From: Desulfobacteraceae bacterium
GTDB taxonomy: Bacteria; Desulfobacterota; Desulfobacteria; Desulfobacterales; RPRI01
Assembly (NCBI GenBank): GCA_003818505.1
Contig: RPRI01000030.1
Coordinates: forward strand, 1-43,778
Reading direction: 5' to 3'
Length of the DNA stretch: 43,778 nucleotides
In this document: positions 1 through 8,721 of the stretch, piece by piece
Position numbering within the stretch: the first letter of the stretch is position 1
How the letters are laid out: every line of letters begins with the position of its first letter
Program-made: the position numbers and the translations under genes
Notes under the pieces: generated by a model
Told to the model about the DNA's origin: nothing
Seen by the model: the letters and a program-made list of their open reading frames with translations, nothing else
Database searches by the model: none

Positions 1-1
1 A

Positions 2-502
2 TATGCAATGGCAAGAGACAATACTCTCCCGAGATTTTTGAGCAAGCTTCATCCGGATTATGCGACTCCATGGGCGGCAATACTTTCTCTTGTCGTTTTC
101 GCAATCATACTGAGTTTTCTTATACTCGTTACAGGCAAATATCTTTTTATCATTATTATGGCTGCGGCCCTTGAATGTTTCATATATGTTGTCATGGCTG
201 TATGTGTTTTGAGACTCAGAAAGATATTTCCGGACAAAGAGCGTTCTTTTTTAATTCCTTTCGGGAAAACAATACCGGTGATAACAGCAATTCTGTTCGG
301 CGGGCTCATGATCGGGATTTTTGCGGACAGCACCCGAGATTATCTTGGGAATATTGTTTTCCACAACTGCTGGGTCGCGCTTGCAATGGCAGCTTTCGCG
401 GTTGTTTGCGTTTTATACACTATTCTCGTTGTTCCAAAAATAAAAACCCTTGCAGCAGAAAGAGCATCTTCGCGGAAAAAGAGAAGACCAGGAAAAAATT
501 AA
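2..502 (+). CDS. APC-family amino acid permease, C-terminal part (5' truncated by window edge)
   Basis: This is the last ~166 residues of an integral-membrane secondary transporter; the open frame runs in from the left edge, so the true start lies outside the window and the ATG at 8 is internal. The segment Y-A-M-A-R-D-N-T-L-P-R-F followed by a proline-rich HPDYATPWAA stretch is the typical cytoplasmic loop of APC-superfamily permeases (family knowledge: it follows TM8). About four hydrophobic segments follow, then a basic tail rich in Arg/Lys. Substrate cannot be told. Its stop codon overlaps the stop of the convergent pabBC gene by two bases, so there is no room for a terminator between them. 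Confidence 0.8.
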   Translation, partial: YAMARDNTLPRFLSKLHPDYATPWAAILSLVVFAIILSFLILVTGKYLFIIIMAAALECFIYVVMAVCVLRLRKIFPDKERSFLIPFGKTIPVITAILFGGLMIGIFADSTRDYLGNIVFHNCWVALAMAAFAVVCVLYTILVVPKIKTLAAERASSRKKRRPGKN

Positions 503-2694
503 AACAGCTCTCCGTTGATTTTTGCGCAGAGTTCCGAAGAATCTGCGAGCTCTTTTCCGTCAAGGCGGACAGCCGGAACAGCGCCCATGAGAGAGTTGGT
601 AAGAATTACCCCATTCGCTTCAAGGAGATCTTCCGGATATATCCTCTTGTTTTCAATGGAATATTCCCTTCGGAACAATAAAGCGAAGACAGCTTCCTCC
701 ATAATCCCCGGAAGCACGTGCGGTGACACAGGTTTTATAATTCTCCTGCCTTTTATCATCAGAATATTAGCCGTATTTGTTTCGGATATGCTTCCGTCCG
801 GGTTCAGGATCAGCGCTTCATCAGCGCCGTTTTCTTTTGCCCATCTGCCTGCAAGAAGATAGTAAAGGTAATTCAAGGTTTTATATCCAGCAAGCGGCGT
901 CTGGCGTTTTTCGGGATATGAGGCAAGAGCAAATCCTTGCTCTGATTTTCCATAAAGTCTATGCGTATAAGACCTTGCAGTAACTAATAAATCATAGTTA
1001 AACAGAGTTTTTCCATTTCCTTTTGCAGCGATAATCTTTACTGCTGTTGTTTCTTTATCAAGCCCGTTTTCTCTTATAACATGATAAATTATATCCTCCC
1101 ATGTCAAATCCGGGGGATCTTCTTTATAAATATATTTCCAGGTATTTCCGAATCTTGCCATATGTTCGCGAAGGAATTCCGGTTTCTCTTTGCTTACACG
1201 TATGGTTTCAAAAAAACCATATCCGTAAAGAAAACCTTCTCCGTCTGCGGGAATATATACGCTTTCCGCCGGTTTAATTATACCGTTATGCCACACGAAT
1301 GATTTTATAATTTGTTTCTCATAAGCTTTTTCGAACGTTTCCATTATGGTGCGTCCTTTATGAAGTGTTTCAACATATTCATCCTCAGGATTTGAATCAA
1401 AAACAATTCCGCCTCCGACCGAATAAAAGATCCTGTTTCTGTAAATGGCTGCCGTCCTTATCGCTATCGACATATCCATCGTGTCATGAAAACCGATATA
1501 TCCGATTGCACCGGTATAAATATGCCTGCGGCATGGTTCGATCTCATCTATGATTTCCATGGCCCTGATCTTGGGACAACCTGTTACCGATCCGCCCGGG
1601 AAAACGGCTCTGATCAAATCCGCCGAATTATATCTGTCATCCAGTATTCCTTCCACAATTGACACAAGATGATAAACATTACTGTAAGCTTCTATTCTTT
1701 TATGCTCCGTCACCCTTACCGATCCAGCCATACACACTTTCCCCAGATCATTACGCAAAAGATCCACGATCATAGAAAGCTCTGCGTCATCCTTCCTGCT
1801 GTTTAAAAGATCAATCTTTAGTTTTTCATCTTCTGCATCTGTGACACCTCTCGGTCTTGTTCCTTTTATCGGCCTTGTTTCAACCCTTCTTTCCTTTTGA
1901 ATAATAAACCTCTCGGGCGAAGTTGAAATGATCTGGTGATTTCCGGCATTAATGAATGAAAAAAAAGGCGCGGGATTTTTTTCGTAAAGGGTTTTGAAAA
2001 GATCAAATGCATCACCGGAAAAATCTGCCATAAACCTTTGTGACATGTTAACCTGGTATACATCCCCTGCCTTGATGTACGCCCTGATTTTATTTACGGC
2101 CTCAATATAGGCTTCTTTACAGAAACCGGATTTAAATTCTCCTGTATAAATATTATTCCCAGCTTTTGCCGGTTTTTTTTTCAGAATTTCCCTGAAAGAA
2201 TCCAGAGTTTTCCGGGCATCACAGTTGCCTGCCGGAATAAAAAGATTCGTTTCACCAATTATTTTATCGTGAACAACTATTATTGAAGGGGCATAAAAAA
2301 GGATTTCCCGCAAACAGATATCATCGATTGAGGTGCGCGGGAGTTTTTCAAGCGTGTCTTTAAGATCGTAAGAAAGATATCCCATAAGTCCTGAACATAA
2401 AGGGCTTTCAGGAGATTGATTCGCCATTTTATACTTGTCCAGTAATAAACTTAGAATCTCAAAGGGATTTGCCTTGTAATCAATAGTTCCTTTAGGGGTT
2501 GAAACGGAATGATTTTGTCCTCGTCCAGTAAAGGTCAGCCAAGGGAGCGCTCCCAGGATATGATATCTCGCGCAATCAAAATCTCCTCCGCTTAAAAGAA
2601 TCACAGTCCCGGGCAGAGAAGCAAATCGTGCAGCAAAATCAATAAAAGGCTCGACAAGGGTCAACCTTTCCTTATAAATTTCGTTACAATTCAA
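499..2694 (-). CDS. pabBC: Fused aminodeoxychorismate synthase component I / aminodeoxychorismate lyase (PabB-PabC)
   Basis: A bifunctional cytoplasmic enzyme of p-aminobenzoate (folate) synthesis. Residues ~1-460 are the chorismate-binding PabB module: PIKGTRPRG carries the Lys typical of ADC synthase, and GSVTGCPKIRAMEIIDEIEP is the family signature near the active site. Residues ~465-731 are a class-IV PLP aminotransferase-fold PabC module, with the probable PLP lysine in GYKTLNYLYYLL and the downstream SETNTANI motif. Together they turn chorismate plus ammonia from PabA into PABA and pyruvate. The start appears to be TTG at 2694, with AAAGGA about ten bases upstream. pabA lies 208 bp upstream on the same strand. 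Such fusions are known in other bacteria. Confidence in function is high, in the exact start moderate. Confidence 0.93.
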   Translation of the reverse strand: MNCNEIYKERLTLVEPFIDFAARFASLPGTVILLSGGDFDCARYHILGALPWLTFTGRGQNHSVSTPKGTIDYKANPFEILSLLLDKYKMANQSPESPLCSGLMGYLSYDLKDTLEKLPRTSIDDICLREILFYAPSIIVVHDKIIGETNLFIPAGNCDARKTLDSFREILKKKPAKAGNNIYTGEFKSGFCKEAYIEAVNKIRAYIKAGDVYQVNMSQRFMADFSGDAFDLFKTLYEKNPAPFFSFINAGNHQIISTSPERFIIQKERRVETRPIKGTRPRGVTDAEDEKLKIDLLNSRKDDAELSMIVDLLRNDLGKVCMAGSVRVTEHKRIEAYSNVYHLVSIVEGILDDRYNSADLIRAVFPGGSVTGCPKIRAMEIIDEIEPCRRHIYTGAIGYIGFHDTMDMSIAIRTAAIYRNRIFYSVGGGIVFDSNPEDEYVETLHKGRTIMETFEKAYEKQIIKSFVWHNGIIKPAESVYIPADGEGFLYGYGFFETIRVSKEKPEFLREHMARFGNTWKYIYKEDPPDLTWEDIIYHVIRENGLDKETTAVKIIAAKGNGKTLFNYDLLVTARSYTHRLYGKSEQGFALASYPEKRQTPLAGYKTLNYLYYLLAGRWAKENGADEALILNPDGSISETNTANILMIKGRRIIKPVSPHVLPGIMEEAVFALLFRREYSIENKRIYPEDLLEANGVILTNSLMGAVPAVRLDGKELADSSELCAKINGELF

Positions 2695-2730
2695 ATAAAT
2701 CGCGTCCTTTATAATTCTGGCCGCAGATGA

Positions 2731-2797
2731 ACGCAGATTTTAAGGATTATAGGTCCCCAGAATTTCTTTCTCTGTGGATATCAGCGCAAATCTGCGT
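2731..2797. repeat. Inverted repeat between pabA and pabBC
   Basis: ACGCAGATTT at 2731-2740 is matched by its exact complement AAATCTGCGT at 2788-2797; a second CGCAGAT lies at 2722-2728. Short CGCAGAT-rich inverted units of this sort look like a dispersed intergenic repeat, but only one is seen here. TATAAT on the minus strand (2747-2752) falls between the arms and could be a pabBC -10 element, without an obvious -35. Confidence 0.4.
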
Positions 2798-2875
2798 CTC
2801 ATTGACTTAAAAAATCCCCAAAAAGCTCATTAAGAGAGCATATTTAGACTTCCAACGAGTTCGTCGAATATAGAT

Positions 2876-2890
2876 TGCCGCAAAGCGGCA
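2876..2890 (-). other. Short hairpin just downstream of pabA
   Basis: TGCCGC-AAA-GCGGCA is a perfect 6-bp stem with a three-base loop, starting 12 bases after the pabA stop. It has no T-run on either strand, so it is not a standard intrinsic terminator; it could stabilise the 3' end or pause polymerase between pabA and pabBC. Confidence 0.35.
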
Positions 2891-2902
2891 TAAAATTGCT
2901 TT

Positions 2903-3475
2903 TTACGAAACCGTCTGTTTTAAAAAATTATCAATGATCATCTGCCCGTTTTCAGTCATGAAGCTTTCGGGATGAAATAAAACACCATGAAGTGGAAAAA
3001 CGGGGTGTGAAATACCCATAATTATCCCGTCCGAGGTTCGGGCCGTAACAGCAAGTCCAGCTCCATTCAATTTCACCAGAAGCGAATGGTACCGCGCTGC
3101 TCTGAAGGGAGATGATACTCCCATGAAAAGCCCTTTATTCTCATGTTCAATAAAACTTGTTTTCCCATGCACTGGTTCGTGAGCCATTACAGTAACACCA
3201 CCAAAAGCCTCGTTTATGCACTGCATGCCAAGACAGACCCCCAGGATAGGTATCGTTTGATAACAAGATTTTATGAGCTGGATTGATATGCCCGCATTTG
3301 CCGGATCCTTGGGGCCGGGACTTATCACGATATAATCGGAGTGCAACGTTTTAACCTGTCCAATAGTTATCGAGTCGTTCCTCCGGACTGTTATGCAAAG
3401 ATCATATTGCATGAACATCTGAACGAGGTTGTATGTAAACGAATCGTAATTGTCTATTACAAGAAGCTTTCTCAA
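2903..3475 (-). CDS. pabA: Aminodeoxychorismate/anthranilate synthase glutamine amidotransferase (PabA/TrpG)
   Basis: Class-I glutamine amidotransferase that supplies ammonia to PabB. Visible motifs are LLVIDNYDSFTYNL at the N terminus, the oxyanion-loop region SPGPKDPANAGIS, the nucleophile elbow ILGVCLGMQ with the catalytic Cys, and the C-terminal LFHPES with the catalytic His and Glu. I place the start at TTG 3475 (about 190 aa). The in-frame ATG at 3511 would add twelve hydrophobic residues and lies inside a terminator hairpin, so it is unlikely. A G-rich stretch just before the TTG could act as ribosome-binding site. Next to pabBC it is most likely PabA, though these subunits are often shared with tryptophan synthesis. 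Confidence 0.9.
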   Translation of the reverse strand: MRKLLVIDNYDSFTYNLVQMFMQYDLCITVRRNDSITIGQVKTLHSDYIVISPGPKDPANAGISIQLIKSCYQTIPILGVCLGMQCINEAFGGVTVMAHEPVHGKTSFIEHENKGLFMGVSSPFRAARYHSLLVKLNGAGLAVTARTSDGIIMGISHPVFPLHGVLFHPESFMTENGQMIIDNFLKQTVS

Positions 3476-3489
3476 GCCGCCCCCGCAAA

Positions 3490-3528
3490 ATAAAAAAAGC
3501 CACCCAAACATCAGAGTCTGGGTGGCTT
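3490..3528 (-). terminator. Rho-independent terminator of the dsr operon
   Basis: On the minus strand AAGCCACCCA (3528-3519) pairs perfectly with TGGGTGGCTT (3506-3497) around a 12-base loop. It is followed by a T-rich tract to about 3490. It lies 113 bases after the dsrP stop and only 15 bases before the pabA start, so it ends dsrMKJOP transcription right at the pabA ribosome-binding region. Confidence 0.85.
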
Positions 3529-3554
3529 AAAAGAAAGCCTATTTCATAACTCAA

Positions 3555-3576
3555 ATACAAACAGAGAGCTTTGTAT
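3555..3576. promoter_or_regulatory. Inverted repeat, possible operator upstream of pabA
   Basis: ATACAAA (3555-3561) and TTTGTAT (3570-3576) form a perfect 7-bp inverted repeat with an 8-base spacer in the dsrP-pabA gap. A second pair, AAGCGC (3593-3598) and GCGCTT (3611-3616), lies closer to dsrP. The first could be an operator or mRNA hairpin for pabA; the pabA promoter must lie in or near this stretch unless pabA depends on read-through. Confidence 0.3.
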
Positions 3577-3640
3577 AAAATTGGATCACAAGAAGCGCTG
3601 ACAGGAGTATGCGCTTAACTCATGCAAAATTCTCGAAATA

Positions 3641-4798
3641 TCAGGCCGACACCTCTTCCTTAACCGATATCGCCATCTTGAAGAGCGCCGTCAGAACTAA
3701 GAATCCCGTGGCATATACGCCTAATGTAATTATGATCTCCGGAATAGTCGGAACATATTCATTTACATGATGCAGAGGAGAAGGAACAAACCCTCCTGAT
3801 ATCATTCCAAGCCCCTTGTCGATCCACGTGCCGAAAAAGACACAAAGGCACGCTACAGCGAGCACTGTTTCATTTTTTCTTGTCATGGGATTTACCAGAA
3901 GAATTATTGCTATCACCATCAACGCAACCGATGTCCACATCCATGGCACAAGAATGCCATGTCCGTGCAATCCTACAAAAAGATACTTCATGTGATCCAT
4001 ATGTTCGGGTATTTGGCTATAAAATACGACAAAAACCTCACAAAGAAGGAAAAAAACGTTCAGGCAGATGGCATAGGCCACGATCTTGGAAAGCGACTGA
4101 ATTTGCTCTCGTCCCGGATCAAACTTTGTCACGCGGCGGATGATGAGACACAGCAGGATCAGCAGCGCCGGTCCGGCGGCAAAGGCGGACGAGAGAAAAC
4201 GCGGAGCAAGGATGGCGGTCAGCCAGAAACCTCGGCCGGGCAGACCGCAGTACAGCCAGGCAGTCACTGTATGGATGCTGACGGCAAAAGGAATCGATAT
4301 ATATATAAGAGGTTTGACCCACAGAGGATAATGGGTGTTGTTGCGCTCTGCCTCCAGCACATTCCAGCCGATAACGATATTGAGGAACAGGTAGCCGTTA
4401 AGTACGAGTGTGTCCCAGAAGAGCACCGAATTCAGAGTGGGGTAAAGCCAGACATTGAGAATCCGCATGGGCTGCCCGAGATCGACAAGAACGAAAAGCA
4501 GGCACATCACCAGCGATGCGATTGCCAGAAACTCGCCGAGGATCGTGATCCTGCCAAAAGCCTTGTAATCGTGCAGGTAGTAGGGGAGCACCACCATCAC
4601 GCCGCCCGCAGCGACCCCAACGAGAAAGGTGAAGTTGGCGATATAGAAACCCCAGGAGACATCCCGGCTCAAGCCGGTGATCCACAAGCCGGAACTGAAC
4701 TGCCACAAATAAAACCCGAATCCGACGCCTATAACGGCAAGCAGGGCCGTAATCCATCCATAATATCTTTTGCTTCCACTAAGTGCTAATTCAAGCAT
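3641..4798 (-). CDS. dsrP: DsrP, NrfD-family integral membrane subunit of the DsrMKJOP complex
   Basis: Polytopic inner-membrane quinone-interacting subunit. From the chosen start MLELALSGSKRYYGW it has 385 residues and about ten hydrophobic segments, the pattern of NrfD/PsrC proteins. Features include the TM1-2 loop with GLSRDVSWGFYIANF and the conserved LFVLVDLGQPMRILN segment. I chose ATG 4798 because GAGGTGG lies just upstream and the dsrO stop is only seven bases before it; the longer frame from 4840 would run into dsrO. With DsrO it forms the periplasm-facing half of the complex (family knowledge), exchanging electrons between menaquinone and the triheme cytochrome. It is the last gene of the operon. 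Confidence 0.95.
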   Translation of the reverse strand: MLELALSGSKRYYGWITALLAVIGVGFGFYLWQFSSGLWITGLSRDVSWGFYIANFTFLVGVAAGGVMVVLPYYLHDYKAFGRITILGEFLAIASLVMCLLFVLVDLGQPMRILNVWLYPTLNSVLFWDTLVLNGYLFLNIVIGWNVLEAERNNTHYPLWVKPLIYISIPFAVSIHTVTAWLYCGLPGRGFWLTAILAPRFLSSAFAAGPALLILLCLIIRRVTKFDPGREQIQSLSKIVAYAICLNVFFLLCEVFVVFYSQIPEHMDHMKYLFVGLHGHGILVPWMWTSVALMVIAIILLVNPMTRKNETVLAVACLCVFFGTWIDKGLGMISGGFVPSPLHHVNEYVPTIPEIIITLGVYATGFLVLTALFKMAISVKEEVSA

Positions 4799-4805
4799 AA
4801 CCACC

Positions 4806-5594
4806 TCATACGATGTAGTAAATAGCAGGCCCGGTACCAAGGGCCGATTTACGGCGAATTGTATAATTTGACTTCAGCAATTTTCTTACTTCGGATTCCG
4901 GATCTTCCAGATCCCCAAAAACAAGAGCCCCGTTTGATGCTTCAACACAGGCAGGCTGTTTCCCTTCCGCAAGGAGCTCGCTGCAGAAATTGCATTTCTC
5001 AACAACCCCCCTCATTCTGGTCGGGAACTTTTTGTTTGTCTCTTTTATGAAGGGACGGGGATCTCTGAAATTAAAACTCCTTGAACCATACGGACAGGCT
5101 GCCATGCAAAAGCGGCAACCAATGCACCTGTGAAAATCCATGGCAACAATGCCATCCTCCTGTTTGAAGGTTGCCTGTGTAGGACATGCTCTGACACAGG
5201 GAGCATCCTCGCAGTGATTGCACAGAACCAGGAATGGCAAGCTTTTAATCCTGTCATTGATATGTTCATTCTCCAGATCGGGAAAGGCATGTCCGAATTC
5301 TTCTTCCCATATCCATTTGATTTCATGGCGTTTGTTTTCAAAAACAGGGACATTATGAATTTTATGGCATGCCTCTATTATCGGCTCCAGATCTTTGGCA
5401 GATTCAAATTTGGTGGTATCAATGACCATCGCCCACCTTTTGGCTGTAAGAGCGCCTTTTTGGGGAACTACTGCAGTTTCCCTTTTTTCACCATGTTCCC
5501 CGGATACTGCAAAGGCATCATAAACAGGCTTTGTACTCAGGCCCAGTGCTGAAATTCCAGCTATTTTGAGGAATGTTCTTCTGCTGTTTTCCAT
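4806..5594 (-). CDS. dsrO: DsrO, periplasmic Tat-exported iron-sulfur subunit
   Basis: About 262 aa. The N terminus ENSRRTFLKIAG is a twin-arginine signal, so the protein should be exported folded with its clusters. The body holds ferredoxin-like cysteine groups: CNHCEDAPCVRACP, CIGCRFCMAACP, and CNFC followed by PACVEAS, enough for several [4Fe-4S] clusters as in the DmsB/NrfC family. It should pass electrons between DsrP and DsrJ. The preferred start is ATG 5594, which overlaps the dsrJ stop (TGATG), with AAGGAG ten bases upstream; a GTG directly before it is possible. Confidence 0.95.
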   Translation of the reverse strand: MENSRRTFLKIAGISALGLSTKPVYDAFAVSGEHGEKRETAVVPQKGALTAKRWAMVIDTTKFESAKDLEPIIEACHKIHNVPVFENKRHEIKWIWEEEFGHAFPDLENEHINDRIKSLPFLVLCNHCEDAPCVRACPTQATFKQEDGIVAMDFHRCIGCRFCMAACPYGSRSFNFRDPRPFIKETNKKFPTRMRGVVEKCNFCSELLAEGKQPACVEASNGALVFGDLEDPESEVRKLLKSNYTIRRKSALGTGPAIYYIV

Positions 5595-6001
5595 CACTTA
5601 TTCTCCTTCGGCTTATCAATATGGCAATCCCAGCAGTAAGGATCCACCGATGCATAATTGTGGCATTTATCACAAAAATCGGCCTTATTTGAATGGCAGT
5701 CCAAGCATGTGTTGGACAGACTCATATCAAATTCTTTGTCTTTGCTGCTGACATAGACTCTGTTTTCGTCCCGCACAACCGAGGTTCTCCAGTCATCAAG
5801 AATCTGCATGTGCTCGGCTTTCATATATGTCTTGGATTCGACACACTCTTTAGCGGCCTTGGCCTTCTCCGTTAGTACAGGCTCCGGCACTGGGGCGGCT
5901 TTCCCTAAATTATACCAGAAAGGAAACATGAAAATAACTATAAATATTATGAGACCAGCTACAACTATTCCTTTATCGTATACCTTTTTTCCTTCAGACA
6001 T
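5594..6001 (-). CDS. dsrJ: DsrJ, membrane-anchored triheme cytochrome c
   Basis: A 135-aa periplasmic cytochrome anchored by one N-terminal helix (residues ~11-31). Three CXXCH heme-c sites are clustered near the C terminus: C99-C102-H103, C110-C113-H114 and C123-C126-H127. Cys53 in AKECVESKTYM and His64 are candidates for distal ligands; DsrJ proteins are known for an unusual His/Cys-ligated heme. The start ATG 6001 follows GGAGGAG and sits one base after the dsrK stop. The longer frame to 6061 lies wholly inside dsrK and is rejected. Confidence 0.95.
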   Translation of the reverse strand: MSEGKKVYDKGIVVAGLIIFIVIFMFPFWYNLGKAAPVPEPVLTEKAKAAKECVESKTYMKAEHMQILDDWRTSVVRDENRVYVSSKDKEFDMSLSNTCLDCHSNKADFCDKCHNYASVDPYCWDCHIDKPKENK

Positions 6002-6002
6002 T

Positions 6003-7616
6003 TTACTCCTCCATTCCTGCAAGCGGCTCGCCGCGCAGGTTGGTAGTTCTCTCCATTTCACCGGGCATTATCAAAGCATTTGCAACCAGTTCGGTAATAC
6101 CGGCAACTCCAACTTCCGGAACCCAGTAATCCATAAGCGGCGGAAAAACCGCCCTGTCTATTGCGCAAATACAGACCAGCATATTTACCCCGAATTTATC
6201 ATGAACATGCTTTACCGCATTGGCCCTCGGAAGACCGCCACACATTCTTAATTCCATATCTTCGCCGGCATTAAGACCCGACCCGCTGCCGCAGCAGAAG
6301 GTCTGTTCCCTTATGGTATTTCTCGGCATTTCATGGAAATGGTTGCATACACCATTTATTACATATCGCGGTTCATCAAAAAGCCCCATTCCTCTGGCAG
6401 GGTTGCATGAGTCATGGTAGGTAACTATTAGATTGTCATTGCGGCTTTTATCCAGTTTGAGCTTATTATGATAGATTAGGTCGGCAGTAAACTCAGATAT
6501 GTGAACCATTTTTGTTGATCTTGCATTCGTAAATTTAGTTCCGGTTATAGGAGAAACCGGTTCTTCAAGAAAATCGGCCGGTCCGTTCATTGTATCCATA
6601 TATTGATTTATAACACGCCACATATGCCCACACTCGCCGCCGAGGATCCATTTTACCCCAAGACGCTTCGCTTCGGCGTACATCTTTGAATTAAGGCGCT
6701 TCATCATCTCGTGGGAAGTGAAAAAACCGAAGTTTCCGCCCTCAGAAGCATATGTGCTCCAGGTAACATTAAGACCCTGCTCCTTTAAATAATGAAAGAG
6801 CATCAGATAACCCATGGCAGTGTAAGTGCCGGGATCAGCAAAAACATCTCCCGACGGAGTGACAAAAAGGATATCGGCGCCTTTCTTGTTGAAGGAAGGC
6901 TCAACCTTAACACCCGTCTTCTCCTCTATGTCGTCAACAAAGAATTCGATCATCTCCTTGAAAGCATGCGGCTGAATTCCCAGATGGTTTCCTGTCCTGT
7001 AACAGTTTGCGACCGGAGTTGCTATCCAGTCGATATTCAGCCCCAGGAGGTTGAATATTTCCCTGGCCATTATTGTTATCTCGGCCGTGTCGATGCCGTA
7101 AGGGCAAAACACGGAGCAGCGCCTGCATTCGGAACACTGAAAGAAATAGTACCACCATTCTTTCAGCACATCCAGAGTAAGCTCTCGCGCCCCTGCAACC
7201 TTGCCGAGAATTTTTCCCGCCGTCGTAAAATCATTCCTGTATACCGAACGGAGAAGTTCCGCTCTTAAAACAGGCATGTTTTTAGGATCGCCCGTTCCGA
7301 TGAAGAAATGGCATTTATCCGCACATGCTCCGCACCTAACACATATATCCATAAAAACTTTGAAAGAACGGAACCTGTCAAGTCTTTCTCTGAAAGCGTT
7401 ATGCACAATCTCTTTCCAGTTGTCCGGAAGCTTCCAGTCTTCTTCAAGCGGATTCCAGGCCCTCGCATGGGGAAGATGGACATAGTCCACGCTTTTGGGG
7501 TTTGATGCGTAACAGTACATTCCCTTTCTAATATTAACAGGGACATCCATCCATCCTTTTTGAGGAGAATTGTAATCTATTTTTTCTATCAGCTCATTTG
7601 GTTTTGGATCCGACAT
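6003..7616 (-). CDS. dsrK: DsrK, HdrD-like catalytic iron-sulfur subunit
   Basis: A 537-aa cytoplasmic subunit related to the heterodisulfide reductase HdrD. The N-terminal half has two [4Fe-4S] motifs, CVRCGACADKCHFF and CSECRRCSVFCPYG. The C-terminal half has the cysteine-rich CCG-type elements GGECGHMW, HDSCNPARG and FCCGSGSGLN, which bind the non-cubane catalytic cluster in this family. DsrK is thought to deliver electrons from menaquinol (via DsrM) to the trisulfide bound on DsrC during sulfite reduction. It sits three bases downstream of dsrM with AAAAGGAG before its ATG, so the two are translated together. Confidence 0.96.
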   Translation of the reverse strand: MSDPKPNELIEKIDYNSPQKGWMDVPVNIRKGMYCYASNPKSVDYVHLPHARAWNPLEEDWKLPDNWKEIVHNAFRERLDRFRSFKVFMDICVRCGACADKCHFFIGTGDPKNMPVLRAELLRSVYRNDFTTAGKILGKVAGARELTLDVLKEWWYYFFQCSECRRCSVFCPYGIDTAEITIMAREIFNLLGLNIDWIATPVANCYRTGNHLGIQPHAFKEMIEFFVDDIEEKTGVKVEPSFNKKGADILFVTPSGDVFADPGTYTAMGYLMLFHYLKEQGLNVTWSTYASEGGNFGFFTSHEMMKRLNSKMYAEAKRLGVKWILGGECGHMWRVINQYMDTMNGPADFLEEPVSPITGTKFTNARSTKMVHISEFTADLIYHNKLKLDKSRNDNLIVTYHDSCNPARGMGLFDEPRYVINGVCNHFHEMPRNTIREQTFCCGSGSGLNAGEDMELRMCGGLPRANAVKHVHDKFGVNMLVCICAIDRAVFPPLMDYWVPEVGVAGITELVANALIMPGEMERTTNLRGEPLAGMEE

Positions 7617-7619
7617 TAG

Positions 7620-8618
7620 TTACTCCTTTTCAACCGGCAGTCCAGCCTCTATCATTTTTTCCCTGAACTCTTCTTCATACTCTTCATACGTATGCACTTC
7701 TACAGGATAATTCCATGGATTAACATGTCTGGCGGCACGGGTGTCGCCAGTCAGATTCCTTGTTGGACTCATAAAAATACCACCCATATGCATCAGCTTG
7801 CTGAAAGGGAAATATGCCAGCAAAACACTTACAAAAAATATGTGTACATAAAAAACACCTCCGATTCCCTGGGGAATTGTCGGATGTAAAGTGACAAGAC
7901 CCATCGCAAGCTGTTTTGCTCCGGTAACATCAATTTTTGCAAAATGCCGCATCAAAATTCCAGTAAAAGCTATTCCGAAAATCAGAAACAGAGGGAAAAA
8001 ATCCTGTGAGAGTGACACATAATTGACTTGGGGAATAATGACTCTTCTTAAAAAAAGATAAAAAACAGCAGCAAGAAGCACTATGCCGGATAAGAAAATC
8101 CCGGGAACTCCTATCTGAAAAAAACCGTCTGCCTTTTCTAGAAACCCTATCCAGAAAGGAACCGGCTCGGTAAAAAGCCTCAGATGCCTGACAATAACAG
8201 TAAGAAAAGACCAGTGAAAAGCAATAGCTGCAAGCCAGAGCCATATCTCAAGGGTGAAGTAAATCCTAGGTCCTTCTGCAAGCTTTGACCTTGTATTTCT
8301 GAATAATGAGCGGAAAAAGAAAATTTCCAGAAACATCCTTGCAACAACGCCAGATTTTGTGAATGGATTATCCAGTTCAGATGATTTTATCCACGGAAGA
8401 GATCTTTGCTGCCCGCAGGTTGAAGGGATTCTGAACGGCACAGGAGATCGAGCCCATCCTATCACACGATTTATAACCCCGATGATGAAAATAATTATGG
8501 CTGCATATGGTATCACAATACCAAACAGGACCTGAAGACCTGCAGCCTCAACCCCAAGATAGGCAAGCAGAAACAACAGAATTACCGCAACGAGTGAGAA
8601 CATGTACTTTACATTCAT
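7620..8618 (-). CDS. dsrM: DsrM, membrane cytochrome b (NarI-like)
   Basis: A 332-aa integral-membrane diheme cytochrome b that oxidises or reduces quinone and pairs with DsrK. Hydrophobic segments at about residues 5-47 and 120-275 carry candidate heme histidines in AFHWSF, IVRHLRLF, LMRHFAK, YVHIFF and KLMHMGG. The soluble C-terminal tail is acidic and Tyr-rich. First structural gene of the complex. A weak AGGTAA precedes the ATG at 8618. The 103-base gap upstream separates it from the RsbRD-like gene and contains imperfect inverted arms (GGCTCGAGAC at 8639-8648 against the complement of ATCTCAAGCC near 8687). Confidence 0.95.
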   Translation of the reverse strand: MNVKYMFSLVAVILLFLLAYLGVEAAGLQVLFGIVIPYAAIIIFIIGVINRVIGWARSPVPFRIPSTCGQQRSLPWIKSSELDNPFTKSGVVARMFLEIFFFRSLFRNTRSKLAEGPRIYFTLEIWLWLAAIAFHWSFLTVIVRHLRLFTEPVPFWIGFLEKADGFFQIGVPGIFLSGIVLLAAVFYLFLRRVIIPQVNYVSLSQDFFPLFLIFGIAFTGILMRHFAKIDVTGAKQLAMGLVTLHPTIPQGIGGVFYVHIFFVSVLLAYFPFSKLMHMGGIFMSPTRNLTGDTRAARHVNPWNYPVEVHTYEEYEEEFREKMIEAGLPVEKE

Positions 8619-8721
8619 TTAACATTACCTCGCTCTATGGCTCGAGACGGCTTTTTTAAGCGTCATCATAAAATTGACAGATCCACTATCTCAAGCCGTA
8701 ATTATTTAACATGATTACTTT

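Noticed and set aside
175-681. Plus-strand open frame of 168 aa
   Set aside because: It overlaps the permease gene and runs antisense into pabBC; no family features. A shadow frame.
3959-4789. Plus-strand open frame of 276 aa
   Set aside because: It lies antisense across most of dsrP, is very hydrophilic with Gln/Arg/Asp-rich low-complexity text, and has no recognisable motif or ribosome-binding site. It is a shadow of a GC-rich membrane-protein gene.
8625-8721. Separate promoter for dsrM in the gap
   Set aside because: The TTGACA near 8675 is on the plus strand, the wrong direction for dsrM; no minus-strand pair with good spacing was seen.
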